In this document: positions 37,424-45,034 of the stretch, in pieces | How positions within the stretch are numbered: position 1 is the stretch's first letter | Layout: every line of letters starts with the position of its first letter | Source: Capsulimonadaceae bacterium | GTDB taxonomy: Bacteria; Armatimonadota; Armatimonadia; Armatimonadales; Capsulimonadaceae | Assembly (NCBI GenBank): GCA_031292625.1 | Contig: JARLGU010000051.1 | Span: forward strand, 1-64,000 | DNA length: 64,000 bases | Direction of reading: 5' to 3' | The notes under the pieces: generated by a model | Database searches by the model: none | Seen by the model: the letters and a program-made list of their open reading frames with translations, nothing else | What the model was told of the DNA's origin: nothing | Made by a program: the position numbers and the translations under genes

Positions 37424-38134
37424 ATGACATGTCAATATGGTCGGAAAAGTCTGATTGCGGTGGTTTCGATGGCGTCAGCTGTTGCGCTGATGGCTATCCT
37501 TGCGGTCGGAGGATCGACGCCTGCGCTCGCGCAGACTGCCACGCTTCCAACGAAGCCAATTGACCTCAATCTTAACAATGCTCCCGTCAAGCAGGCGCTC
37601 AATGTTCTTTTCCAGGGCGCTGGGCTCAACTACACGATGGATCCGTCGGTGGCGGGCTACGTGACGGTTAACCTGCGCGGCGTTTCTTTCGAGACTGCGC
37701 TGAAGGCTGTGCTCAAGAGCACCTATCCGCCGCTTGTCGCCGTCAAGGACCCTGACACTGGAGTTTACTACATTAAAGTGAAGACCGCGGATACGACGAC
37801 TCCAGGAGCGACTCCGCTTCCTGCCGCTCCGGTGGCTGGAACCGGCCCCGGCGGCGCGATTGCGCCGTCGCCGCTGCCATACCAGGCGCCGTCGACTTCA
37901 TCGTATCCCTCGATCTCGATGAGCCAGTTTGAAACCATTCAGCTCAAGTACGCGGATGCCGGCAAGCTTCTTGCGGTGCTCGGTCAGCCGAGCCTCGTCG
38001 TCCCTGCCAGCAGCGCCGATTTCGGCGGGACCGGGATTGGCGGAGCCGTCGGCGGTTACAGCTCCGGCTCAGCGGGCGCTTCGTCAGGAGCATCGACGAC
38101 GTCCACGTCGAATACATCGACGGCCCCGCACTGA
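37424..38134 (+). CDS. Short secretin-N-domain (STN-like) periplasmic protein
   Basis: A 236-residue exported protein with a signal peptide ending ALA-Q (about residue 36). Residues 43-125 form an STN/AMIN-type secretin N0 domain: IDLNLNNAPVKQALNVLFQGAGLNYTM then VTVNLRGVSFETALKAVL. Residues 170-192 (QFETIQLKYADAGKLLAVLGQP) look like the start of a secretin N1 domain. The protein then breaks into a Ser/Gly/Thr tail and ends without a secretin core. It resembles the front part of PilQ, which follows and has its own N-domains. It may assist PilQ, or be a truncated duplicate. Confidence 0.75.
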   Translation: MTCQYGRKSLIAVVSMASAVALMAILAVGGSTPALAQTATLPTKPIDLNLNNAPVKQALNVLFQGAGLNYTMDPSVAGYVTVNLRGVSFETALKAVLKSTYPPLVAVKDPDTGVYYIKVKTADTTTPGATPLPAAPVAGTGPGGAIAPSPLPYQAPSTSSYPSISMSQFETIQLKYADAGKLLAVLGQPSLVVPASSADFGGTGIGGAVGGYSSGSAGASSGASTTSTSNTSTAPH

Positions 38135-38184
38135 TCTTTCGGGGCTCGCTTTCGCATCATGGCAGGATGACAGACGATTGTTCG

Positions 38185-38207
38185 GGCCCGCTTTATTAAA
38201 GCGGGCC
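38185..38207 (+). terminator. Perfect 10-bp hairpin before pilQ
   Basis: GGCCCGCTTT (38185-38194) pairs with AAAGCGGGCC (38198-38207) across a 3-base loop. No U-run follows. It could slow or partly end transcription between the STN-like gene and pilQ, or protect a processed mRNA end. Confidence 0.4.
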
Positions 38208-38334
38208 AACCCAGCGTGTGAGCATAGCACGTTAGGCGGGCGGAATGCCGGTGGCCGCACCGGCGCTGACGACCCAAAGTAACTGTTCTAAGCGGGGCAC
38301 TGGATCCCGCCGTTCCAAGGAGGATACCCATCAC

Positions 38335-40179
38335 ATGGGGCTGCTTTATTCGACGCCCGAACCAAGGCGGGGGCACGCTGGTCTAGGCCCAGGCTCTGCA
38401 TTGGCCAAACCTGAGCCTGCCGGTGAGCGTGGCCTGCGCTTGCGTCTGTCCGGGCGCCGAGGGAGCGCCGTGCCCGTCGTCCTCGGTCTGGTCGCGGTCG
38501 CCCTGCTGACCGCCAGTATAATGGGCGCTTCGCCCGCACGCGCGTCCGATGCCGATACCTCTGGCGGCGATGTCACGGCGGAAAGCGTCGTCGACCTCGA
38601 CGTCACAAACGCAAACATGCTGGCCGTCATTGAGCTGCTTCGCAGACCCGGCGGCACTCAATTTATTATTAGCGGCGATACCAAGCTTTTCCGTCCTGTC
38701 ACGGTCCACCTCACCGCGAAACTTTCTAAGATGCTTGAGTATGTCGCGGCGAGCGCCGGAGCAAAGATCACGAAGGACGAATACGGAGTGTATACGATTG
38801 CTCCGATCGATCCGAATGCGCCCGAACCGGCTGCGGCTCCCAAAGTGAGCACGGGCACGGATTTACATCTCGTTGCTCCAGTGCAGCCTGCTGAACCTGC
38901 CCCGCAAGCCGACGATACTCCCCGGCATTGGGAGTCGGTCAATCTCACTTATGTCGAGCCATCTTTCGTACTGAGCATATTAAACGTACCTGAGCGCCAG
39001 ATTTCAAGCCCGTATGGCAGTGATCGGCAGCCTACGGGACAACCGTTCGCGCCGCCCAACAACCAGGGACCGGTCATTCTCGATCCGATTATGGGCGCCT
39101 CGCACATCTCCACATCGGGCGCGTCAGCAACTAGCCAGGGGCAGGGCGGCGTTCCCGTATCCGGAGGCGGAAGCGATACAGGACTCGCTCCTGGACGCGC
39201 GACGACGACGCTCGGCGCGATCGCACAGCAGTTTGCGCCTGGCGGAGCCGCTCCAGGCGGCGCGGGGGGCGCAGGCGGCGCGGCCGCGCCGAAGGTTGAT
39301 TTGCGACCCGCTGGCGTCGACCAAATCATTGCCATTACGGAGCAGAATACGTTGCTCGTGCGCGGCACTTCGCAAGGTATTTCAGAGCTTCGGGACATCA
39401 TCTCTAAGCTCGACGTACCGGCGAGGCAGGTGCAGATCAAGGTTGAGTTCGTCACCGCGTCCGTCGACGACATCGACGAACTGGGAATGACTTACGACTT
39501 GATTCCGTTCCCGAACCTCGCGGTGGGTTGGACGTCGCCCGGCGGCACGGGGACTGGCAGCACTTCGTTAACCTATTCCTATGGGAACGTCGCGGCGCAG
39601 CTGCAGGCGCTTCTGCAAACGTCTAAAGGCAAACTGATTACGGCGCCGATGATCACGTTGACGAACAATATTCAGGGAAGCGTCTACGTGACCGAACAGA
39701 TCCCGTATACGAACTCGACCACGACGACATCCTCAAGTTCGACACTGAGTTCAACGTCGACGCAGTATGTTTCCGTCCCGACTGGCTTGACGGCTCGTGC
39801 GCGCATCAACGGCGACGATACCGTGACGCTGCAGCTTACGCCGCAGGTGTCTAGTGTTGGGGCATCGGACTCGAATGGCGCCCCGACTGTCTCGTCGCAA
39901 AACGTGCAGACGATCCGGACGGTTGGCAACGGGGAAACCCTGGTGCTTGGCGGCTTGGTGCAGAAAACCGATACGAATTCGCGATACTCGATCCCGCTTC
40001 TCTCCAACCTGCCGGTCATTGGAAGCATGTTCCGCAGCCGGAACAACTCGCGTACCGACTCCGAGCTCCTGCTTTTCGTGACCCCGACGATCCTTCCGGT
40101 GCCGGGCAGCACGACCACGGGCGAGCGGCCCGCGCCGACCGATCAGGGCGCGGCGGTTCAGGTAGGCGTCAGTCCGTAG
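38335..40179 (+). CDS. pilQ: Type IV pilus outer-membrane secretin PilQ
   Basis: Multimeric outer-membrane channel for the pilus. I chose the ATG at 38335 because AAGGAGGAT lies 11 bases upstream; the frame is open to 38245. The 614-residue product has an unusually long basic N-terminal region (about 43 residues), then a hydrophobic segment and a cleavage site near ARA-SD (residue 70). N0-like (about 85-155) and N1-like regions follow, then a Gly/Ala-rich spacer, another N-domain (ITEQNTLLVRG to ISKLDVPARQVQIKVEF) and the secretin core. The core contains LVLGGLVQ, IPLLSNLPVIGSMF and ELLLFVTPTIL. Last gene of its operon. Confidence 0.93.
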   Translation: MGLLYSTPEPRRGHAGLGPGSALAKPEPAGERGLRLRLSGRRGSAVPVVLGLVAVALLTASIMGASPARASDADTSGGDVTAESVVDLDVTNANMLAVIELLRRPGGTQFIISGDTKLFRPVTVHLTAKLSKMLEYVAASAGAKITKDEYGVYTIAPIDPNAPEPAAAPKVSTGTDLHLVAPVQPAEPAPQADDTPRHWESVNLTYVEPSFVLSILNVPERQISSPYGSDRQPTGQPFAPPNNQGPVILDPIMGASHISTSGASATSQGQGGVPVSGGGSDTGLAPGRATTTLGAIAQQFAPGGAAPGGAGGAGGAAAPKVDLRPAGVDQIIAITEQNTLLVRGTSQGISELRDIISKLDVPARQVQIKVEFVTASVDDIDELGMTYDLIPFPNLAVGWTSPGGTGTGSTSLTYSYGNVAAQLQALLQTSKGKLITAPMITLTNNIQGSVYVTEQIPYTNSTTTTSSSSTLSSTSTQYVSVPTGLTARARINGDDTVTLQLTPQVSSVGASDSNGAPTVSSQNVQTIRTVGNGETLVLGGLVQKTDTNSRYSIPLLSNLPVIGSMFRSRNNSRTDSELLLFVTPTILPVPGSTTTGERPAPTDQGAAVQVGVSP

Positions 40180-40206
40180 CGGCCGCAAGTTTCTCGCTTC
40201 GTAAAC

Positions 40207-40246
40207 GCCGCCCCGCCATGGAGAACATTTTCCGTGGCGGGGCGGC
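40207..40246 (+). terminator. Strong GC hairpin after pilQ
   Basis: A 15-bp stem with one mismatch (40207-40221 with 40232-40246, core GCCGCCCCGCCA) lies 28 bases after the pilQ stop. The downstream bases are TTCGTCC, so the U-tract is poor, but stem strength and position suggest it ends the pilM-pilQ transcript. Confidence 0.5.
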
Positions 40247-40343
40247 TTCGTCCGTGACGGCGCTGCCTCGCTTGGATCGGTTGCCGTGTTTTCGCATGGA
40301 CGAACTCGTCTGAGGTTCGGCGCGTAGGGCACGCGTCAGCCAA

Positions 40344-40373
40344 TTGACAATGATCGCCGTCGCGGTGTATAAT
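40344..40373 (+). promoter_or_regulatory. Promoter of the thrC T-box leader
   Basis: TTGACA (40344-40349) and a perfect TATAAT (40368-40373) with an 18-base spacer. Transcription would begin near 40380, immediately before the T-box structure. Confidence 0.85.
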
Positions 40374-40380
40374 CGAGATC

Positions 40381-40811
40381 TGTTCTGATTTGCAACAGCG
40401 TTGACGAAGACGAGTACCTTGCAGGCTTGCGCGCTCGCCGGGATGGGTGTGCAGGCGTCGAACCGCTACAGAGAGCCGGTCTTGGCTGAAAGCCGGCGTG
40501 GGTCGTCCAGGGGAAAATGGCTTCCGAGCTGGTCGGGCGAGAGGCGTTTGCGCCGCGTAGTTCGATCCGGGGGGCTCCCGTTACAGGGCTAGGGTCTGGA
40601 CAGGGCTCATCCGCCCATACAATGTCCGCACCCGCCAAGGCGACGTTAAAAGGACTTGCCGTGAGGCCGTCGCGAAGCAAGGTGGAACCACGTGAGGCAA
40701 AGCCGGCGCCAGGGCGCCAGACGTCGCATGGGCGTCGTCGATAGCCAAAGCCTCTCGTCCTTGCGTGCATCACGTATTGAATGCGCGTTGAGTAGGGCGA
40801 GGGCTTTTTTG
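40381..40811 (+). ncRNA. T-box riboswitch, threonine-type, upstream of thrC
   Basis: Leader RNA that senses uncharged tRNA and controls termination. Visible parts in order: stem I base AGCG (40397-40400) with the GACGA...AGTA kink-turn/S-turn motif (AGTA at 40413-40416); specifier region GAACCGCT with ACC, a Thr codon, at 40462-40464; AGAGAG (40470-40475); a stem-III-like hairpin CCGGTCTT/AAAGCCGG; the T-box sequence AAGGTGGAACCACG (40679-40692); and CTCGTCCTT (40754-40762), able to pair with AAGG...GAG as antiterminator. The same CCTCTCGTCC forms the 5' arm of the terminator. The specifier agrees with the downstream threonine synthase. The leader, about 430 bases, is long for a T-box, with extra sequence between stem III and the T-box and inside the antiterminator. 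Confidence 0.88.
40746..40811 (+). terminator. Regulated terminator of the thrC T-box
   Basis: AAAGCCTCTCGTCC (40747-40760) pairs, with G-U pairs, with GGGCGAGGGCTTT (40795-40807), followed by TTTT. An inner stem (GCGTGCAT with ATGCGC) fills the loop. It ends 26 bases before the thrC ATG and overlaps the antiterminator's 3' strand. Confidence 0.8.
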
Positions 40812-40836
40812 ATGTTCCGCCCGGGGAGTATCCGCA

Positions 40837-42093
40837 ATGGCAAAGGTCCTGGGACTGCGATGCAAAGAATGCGGCGAAGTGTACCCGAAGAATCCGGTGC
40901 ACGTCTGCGAACTTTGTTTTGGTCCTCTCGAGATTATCTATAACTACGACGAAATTGCGTCGCGCCTGACGAAGAGCAAGATCCTCGATGGTCCGCTCTC
41001 CATGTGGCGTTACGCCGATCTTCTGCCGATCGATGGCGACCCAACGGTGGGGCGTCAGGTCGGTTACACTCCGCTAGTAAAGGCCGACAACCTCGCCAAG
41101 GTGCTCGGGGTTCGAGAGCTTTACGTCAAGAATGACTCCGTCAATCACCCAACGCTTTCCTTTAAGGACCGCGTCGTAGCCGTCGCGCTTTCCAAAGCGC
41201 GCGAGTTCGGCTTCGATACGGTGGGTTGCGCCTCGACAGGCAATCTGGCTAACTCGGTGGCGGCTCATGCGGCGGAAGGCAAGTTCAAGGCCTATATCTT
41301 TATCCCGCACGACCTGGAGCAGGGCAAGGTCTTAGGGACTCTCGTCTACGGCGCTACCGTGCTGGCGGTCAAGGGCAACTACGACGAAGTCAATCGCCTC
41401 TGCTCGGAAGTCGCGGGCAAGTATGGATGGGGCCTTGCGAACGTCAACCTCCGTCCGTTCTACGGCGACGGTTCGAAAACCGTAGCGTACGAAATTGCGG
41501 AGCAGCTCGGTTGGCGCGCCCCGCAAAACATCGTCGCGCCGTCGGCTGGAGGTTCGTTGCTGACGAAGATCTACAAGGGCTTGCAAGAGTTCCACAAGCT
41601 TGGCCTGATCCCCGATCTACCGACCAAGATGTACTGCGCGCAGGCGACGGGATGTTGTCCGATCACGACGATGGTGAAGGAGCGCTCGGAAATCATGAAG
41701 CCGGTCAAGCCCAACACGATCGCCAAGTCGATCGCCATTGGGAATCCGGCCGATGGGTACTATGCGGCGGACACGTGCCGCAAGTCCGGCGGCTGGGCGG
41801 AGGATGTGACGGACGATGAGGTGATCGAAGGAATTCGCCTGCTTGCGGAGACCGAGGGCATCTTCACCGAGACGGCTGGCGGCGTGACGGTGAGCACGGC
41901 GCGCAAGCTGATTAACCAGGGCATCCTGGCGCGTGACGAGAGTATCGTCTTGTGTATCACGGGCAATGGGTTGAAGACGCAGGAAGCGATTCTTGGCAAA
42001 ATCGGGCACACGATTCCGATCAGTCCGAACCTGGCGTCGCTTGCAGAGGCGCTCGCTGGCCTGGGCGGCGTTCCGGAGACCGGTCGAAAGTAG
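40837..42093 (+). CDS. thrC: Threonine synthase
   Basis: PLP enzyme that converts O-phosphohomoserine to threonine in the cytoplasm. The 418-residue protein has an N-terminal zinc-ribbon-like motif (C9/C12 and C24/C27), as in the short archaeal and thermophile-type threonine synthases. The PLP lysine is K110 in TLSFKDR. The glycine-rich phosphate loop is CASTGNLANS, and APSAGGSLL follows. The ATG is preceded by GGGGAG. Control by the threonine T-box upstream strongly supports the substrate. Because it stands upstream of sulfur-carrier genes, an additional role in homocysteine formation cannot be excluded. Confidence 0.93.
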   Translation: MAKVLGLRCKECGEVYPKNPVHVCELCFGPLEIIYNYDEIASRLTKSKILDGPLSMWRYADLLPIDGDPTVGRQVGYTPLVKADNLAKVLGVRELYVKNDSVNHPTLSFKDRVVAVALSKAREFGFDTVGCASTGNLANSVAAHAAEGKFKAYIFIPHDLEQGKVLGTLVYGATVLAVKGNYDEVNRLCSEVAGKYGWGLANVNLRPFYGDGSKTVAYEIAEQLGWRAPQNIVAPSAGGSLLTKIYKGLQEFHKLGLIPDLPTKMYCAQATGCCPITTMVKERSEIMKPVKPNTIAKSIAIGNPADGYYAADTCRKSGGWAEDVTDDEVIEGIRLLAETEGIFTETAGGVTVSTARKLINQGILARDESIVLCITGNGLKTQEAILGKIGHTIPISPNLASLAEALAGLGGVPETGRK

Positions 42094-42230
42094 CCCGGGC
42101 ATTTTATTGCGCTCGCTCTCCGTTCGTCGCCCCGAGTGCTTTTATCGATCGAGGCTGCAAAGGAAAGTTGGCGGACTTTGGAATGTTTGCTTGGCAGTTG
42201 CGGTTATAGATAACGATAAGGGAAAAGATC

Positions 42231-42980
42231 ATGAGCCAGCCAGAATATGGCACACGCCCACCGGATGCGCCCGACAAGGCTCCGCGACAATTCGTCGGAT
42301 TTGCATTCTACAAACTTGATCCTTCCTTCCTGCGCGAACACGACGATATCGCGCGGAGGGCAGCGGTGCAAGAACTGGCGGATGTCGTTGCGGAGGCGCG
42401 GAAGAAGTTCATGATCTATCCGTTCAGCACGATTGGGGTGCGAGCGGAGGCGGACTTTCTTTTGTGGCGGATCAGCTACCGGCTTGAAGACTTCGAGGAA
42501 TTGGCTGCCGCGATCCGTCGCACGCTGATCGGCCGTTACCTAACGATGCCGCACAGCTTTTTATCGATGACCAAGACGAGCATCTACGTGGACGATCACG
42601 TTCACGACGACCAGGAGGCTACGCGCAACCGAATCGCGGTTAGCGGCCGGAAGTACCTGTTCGTCTATCCGTTTGTTAAGACAAGGGCATGGTACTTGCT
42701 GCCCAAGGAAGAGCGGCAGCGCGTGATGCGCGAGCACATTCTGCTTGGCCACAAGTACCCTTCCGTGAAGCTGAACACGACCTATTCGTTCGGCCTGGAT
42801 GACCAGGATTTCGTTGTTGCGTTCGAGAGCGATTATCCCGACGATTTTCTCGACCTCGTACAGGATCTTCGCGAGACGGAATCGAGCAAGTATACGCAAC
42901 GAGACACGCCGATTTTGACCTGTATTAAGCAAGACTTCAGGACGACGCTGGCTTATGCGGCGGGAGTAGTCCTGGAATAA
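42231..42980 (+). CDS. hemQ: HemQ-type coproheme decarboxylase (chlorite dismutase family)
   Basis: A 249-residue member of the chlorite-dismutase-like family. HemQ oxidatively decarboxylates coproheme III to haem b in the coproporphyrin-dependent pathway. The family hallmarks are YPFVKTRAWYLLP with the candidate redox Tyr146, and GHKYPSVK with the candidate proximal haem ligand His174, followed by TTYSFGLDDQDFVVAFE. The distal Gln that marks many Firmicutes HemQ, versus Arg of true chlorite dismutases, was not placed with certainty. No other haem gene is nearby. AAGGGAAAAG precedes the ATG. It lies 137 bases after thrC and closely before the moaD-like gene. Confidence 0.85.
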   Translation: MSQPEYGTRPPDAPDKAPRQFVGFAFYKLDPSFLREHDDIARRAAVQELADVVAEARKKFMIYPFSTIGVRAEADFLLWRISYRLEDFEELAAAIRRTLIGRYLTMPHSFLSMTKTSIYVDDHVHDDQEATRNRIAVSGRKYLFVYPFVKTRAWYLLPKEERQRVMREHILLGHKYPSVKLNTTYSFGLDDQDFVVAFESDYPDDFLDLVQDLRETESSKYTQRDTPILTCIKQDFRTTLAYAAGVVLE

Positions 42981-42996
42981 CCAGAGGAGTTCGACG

Positions 42997-43275
42997 ATGG
43001 CAATTAGCATACTGATCCCTAGCCCGATGAGGCGATTTACGGAAGACCAGGACACCCTGACGTTCGAGAGCGCGACGACGGTTGACGACATTCTCGCCCA
43101 GCTTGTCGCGCGATACCCGGACACCAAGCGGCCGTTGCGGGACGATGCCGGCAACATCCGGCGCTCTGTGAATATCTATGTGAACGATGAGGATATCCGC
43201 TTCTTGCAGAACAAGGATACGGTTCTGAAGGACGGCGACAGCATTTCGATCGTACCGGCGATTGCGGGCGGCTAG
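42997..43275 (+). CDS. MoaD/ThiS-family sulfur carrier protein
   Basis: A 92-residue ubiquitin-like protein ending in the diagnostic Gly-Gly (SISIVPAIAGG). The C-terminal glycine is adenylated and thiocarboxylated by an E1-like enzyme so that it can donate sulfur. The internal stretch VNIYVNDEDIRFLQNKDTVLKDGD matches the family core. Such carriers serve molybdopterin, thiamin, cysteine (CysO) or homocysteine synthesis. With a threonine-synthase-type enzyme and a NIL-domain gene beside it, an amino-acid sulfur route is more likely than molybdopterin. No E1 gene is in the window. AGAGGAG precedes the ATG. Confidence 0.88.
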   Translation: MAISILIPSPMRRFTEDQDTLTFESATTVDDILAQLVARYPDTKRPLRDDAGNIRRSVNIYVNDEDIRFLQNKDTVLKDGDSISIVPAIAGG

Positions 43276-43332
43276 GCCGCTCCCTGTCGACCGGGAATGG
43301 CGCGGAAGCGCTACAAGGAGAGAAGCCTACAG

Positions 43333-43596
43333 ATGGCAGTCGAACAGTACAACCTTACATTTAACTCGGCGATGGAAGACCGGCCAATCCTCGCCAACCT
43401 GACGAAAAAGTACAACCTATCAACCGTCTTGCGCAAGGCGCAGCTTTCCGAAAGCGCCGGTTGGGTGCAGGTCGCCTTCCACGGCGATCGGGATGAGATC
43501 CAGCGCGCGCTGACGGATCTGATGACGCAGGGCGTCATGGTGACGCCGGTGCACCTGAATACGTTGTCCGGCGAAGATACGAACCCGCTGCCCTAG
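43333..43596 (+). CDS. NIL-domain protein
   Basis: An 87-residue protein that is almost wholly a NIL domain, the ligand-binding fold found at the C-terminus of methionine ABC-transporter ATPases (MetN) and in ferredoxin-type proteins of homocysteine synthesis. I chose ATG 43333 because AAGGAG lies 12 bases upstream; ATG 43297 adds 12 basic residues. Motifs include LTFNSAMEDRPILANLTKKYNL and WVQVAFHGDRDEIQRAL. It follows the MoaD-like gene by about 60 bases and is probably co-transcribed. Role: likely sulfur-amino-acid related, by association. Confidence 0.82.
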   Translation: MAVEQYNLTFNSAMEDRPILANLTKKYNLSTVLRKAQLSESAGWVQVAFHGDRDEIQRALTDLMTQGVMVTPVHLNTLSGEDTNPLP

Positions 43597-43608
43597 CGAG
43601 CAGTGCGC

Positions 43609-43647
43609 GGGGCTTGCGGATTTCGCAATTTGAGCCCCTCTCGTTTT
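43609..43647. terminator. Hairpin terminator between convergent genes
   Basis: GGGGCT-TGCG (43609-43618) pairs with CGCA (43624-43627) and AGCCCC (43633-43638) with a 5-base bulge, then TCTCGTTTT. It lies just after the NIL gene stop and before the minus-strand gene end, so it probably ends the thrC operon. Confidence 0.55.
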
Positions 43648-43675
43648 GGCGGCGCCTGCGAAGCGGCGTGGCGGT

Positions 43676-45034
43676 TTACGAGCGCTCCGACTTAAGGATG
43701 GCTCTCGATCGGTCGCCGTGCATAACCACGGCGATTTGTATGGCAAGAACGATTGCAATGGCGGGGAGCCACGCGGTATAGTCCGCCATATTCTGCACCG
43801 TCCACGCGGCGATCGCCGCCGCGCCGCCTATTGCAGCTGGGCATAGGCTCGCGTCTCGAAACAATCTGAGAGCCCGGCGCAAGAGGACGACGCCGGCGGC
43901 GGCCAGCAGCGCAATCCCGGCGATGCCCCGCTCCGCTCCCGCCTGCAGCGCGACATTGTGCGCGTGAACATGCCGCGCGGAGATCTCGGGCAGGCCTGAC
44001 CGCGTAAAAGGATTCGGCTCGCGCAGTCCCAGCCCGACCATCGCCGCGGGAAATGCCCCGAGCCCCACGCCCGTGAGCGGATTGCGCGCGATGAGCATAC
44101 AACCCGCGCGCCATGCGATACGCCGTTGGCCGTCGCTGCGTGAATGGTCGAGATAGTCGCCCAGTCCATGGTGCGACGTTGCAAGATACCCCAGCGCGAC
44201 GCAGGCCAGAACCGCGCACGTTGCAAGAACCGAACGGCGTAGACGCTTTCCTGCATGGATGCGGCTCGCCCATGCCACAACGATCACCACCAAGCCTATC
44301 GCCATACCTGATTCCGCGCCGCGCGACCGCGTCATCATGAGTGCGCCTAGCAGCGCCGCGACCAGACAACCCCTGACGGCGCGCGTCGCCGTGTTCGTTG
44401 GCGACAGGAGCAGTTGCGCCAAGACCGCAGGGATCATGAGCACGAGGAACGATCCCAGCAGATTGGCATTTGTAAACCCGGCTTCAATTCGCGCGGAGGG
44501 GTTGTGCAGGCGGATTGGTTCCGAGATGCACAGAAACAGCGTGATTGCGCTTGCGATTTCTAGGGATGCCGTCAGCGGGGCTGCGGAGGCGTCTCCGTGA
44601 CGCGTCGCGTCGATTGTCCATACGGCGAGATAATAGGCGGCGGACGCTCCGATCTGTACGGCCAGAAGGTGTATTGGACCATACGGACCGCCGCCATAGA
44701 GCATAAAATCGTAAGGGTTCGGAGACAGGCTCTGCCGGTGCAGGCCGAGTGCGCACCAGCCGAGCGAAAGGATCGTCCATAGCCCGACGATCGGATCAAG
44801 CGCCGTTCGCGTCCAGCGTCCGCGTCGTGCGAAGAGACAAGCGGCGAAAGCGGCCAACAGGATGGCGATCGCAAGGTCGCCGGACGCGAGCGGTCCCATT
44901 CGCTCCTGCCCGGCGACTAGCAGACCGATGAACGCGGTCCAACCGGCGAGCAGGACGCCGTCGCTCGATAGGGCGGATTGGGGGCGGATGTCGGTTGAGG
45001 GACGAACCTCGGTTTCCGGGGCGGCGCTGTTCAC
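43676..45034 (-). CDS. O-antigen ligase-like polytopic membrane protein
   Basis: A 452-residue protein with about ten to twelve hydrophobic segments. The signature of the Wzy_C/WaaL family is present: NPLTGVGLGAFPAAM, then a periplasmic loop ending HVHAHNVALQAGAERG, where the His-x-His-Asn motif is usual in O-antigen ligases and polymerases. It would join or polymerise glycans on a lipid carrier at the outer face of the inner membrane. Its ATG overlaps the stop of the upstream DUF2723 gene by 4 bases (ATGA), so the two are translationally coupled and probably act in surface glycosylation. The exact substrate cannot be told. Confidence 0.82.
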   Translation of the reverse strand: MNSAAPETEVRPSTDIRPQSALSSDGVLLAGWTAFIGLLVAGQERMGPLASGDLAIAILLAAFAACLFARRGRWTRTALDPIVGLWTILSLGWCALGLHRQSLSPNPYDFMLYGGGPYGPIHLLAVQIGASAAYYLAVWTIDATRHGDASAAPLTASLEIASAITLFLCISEPIRLHNPSARIEAGFTNANLLGSFLVLMIPAVLAQLLLSPTNTATRAVRGCLVAALLGALMMTRSRGAESGMAIGLVVIVVAWASRIHAGKRLRRSVLATCAVLACVALGYLATSHHGLGDYLDHSRSDGQRRIAWRAGCMLIARNPLTGVGLGAFPAAMVGLGLREPNPFTRSGLPEISARHVHAHNVALQAGAERGIAGIALLAAAGVVLLRRALRLFRDASLCPAAIGGAAAIAAWTVQNMADYTAWLPAIAIVLAIQIAVVMHGDRSRAILKSERS

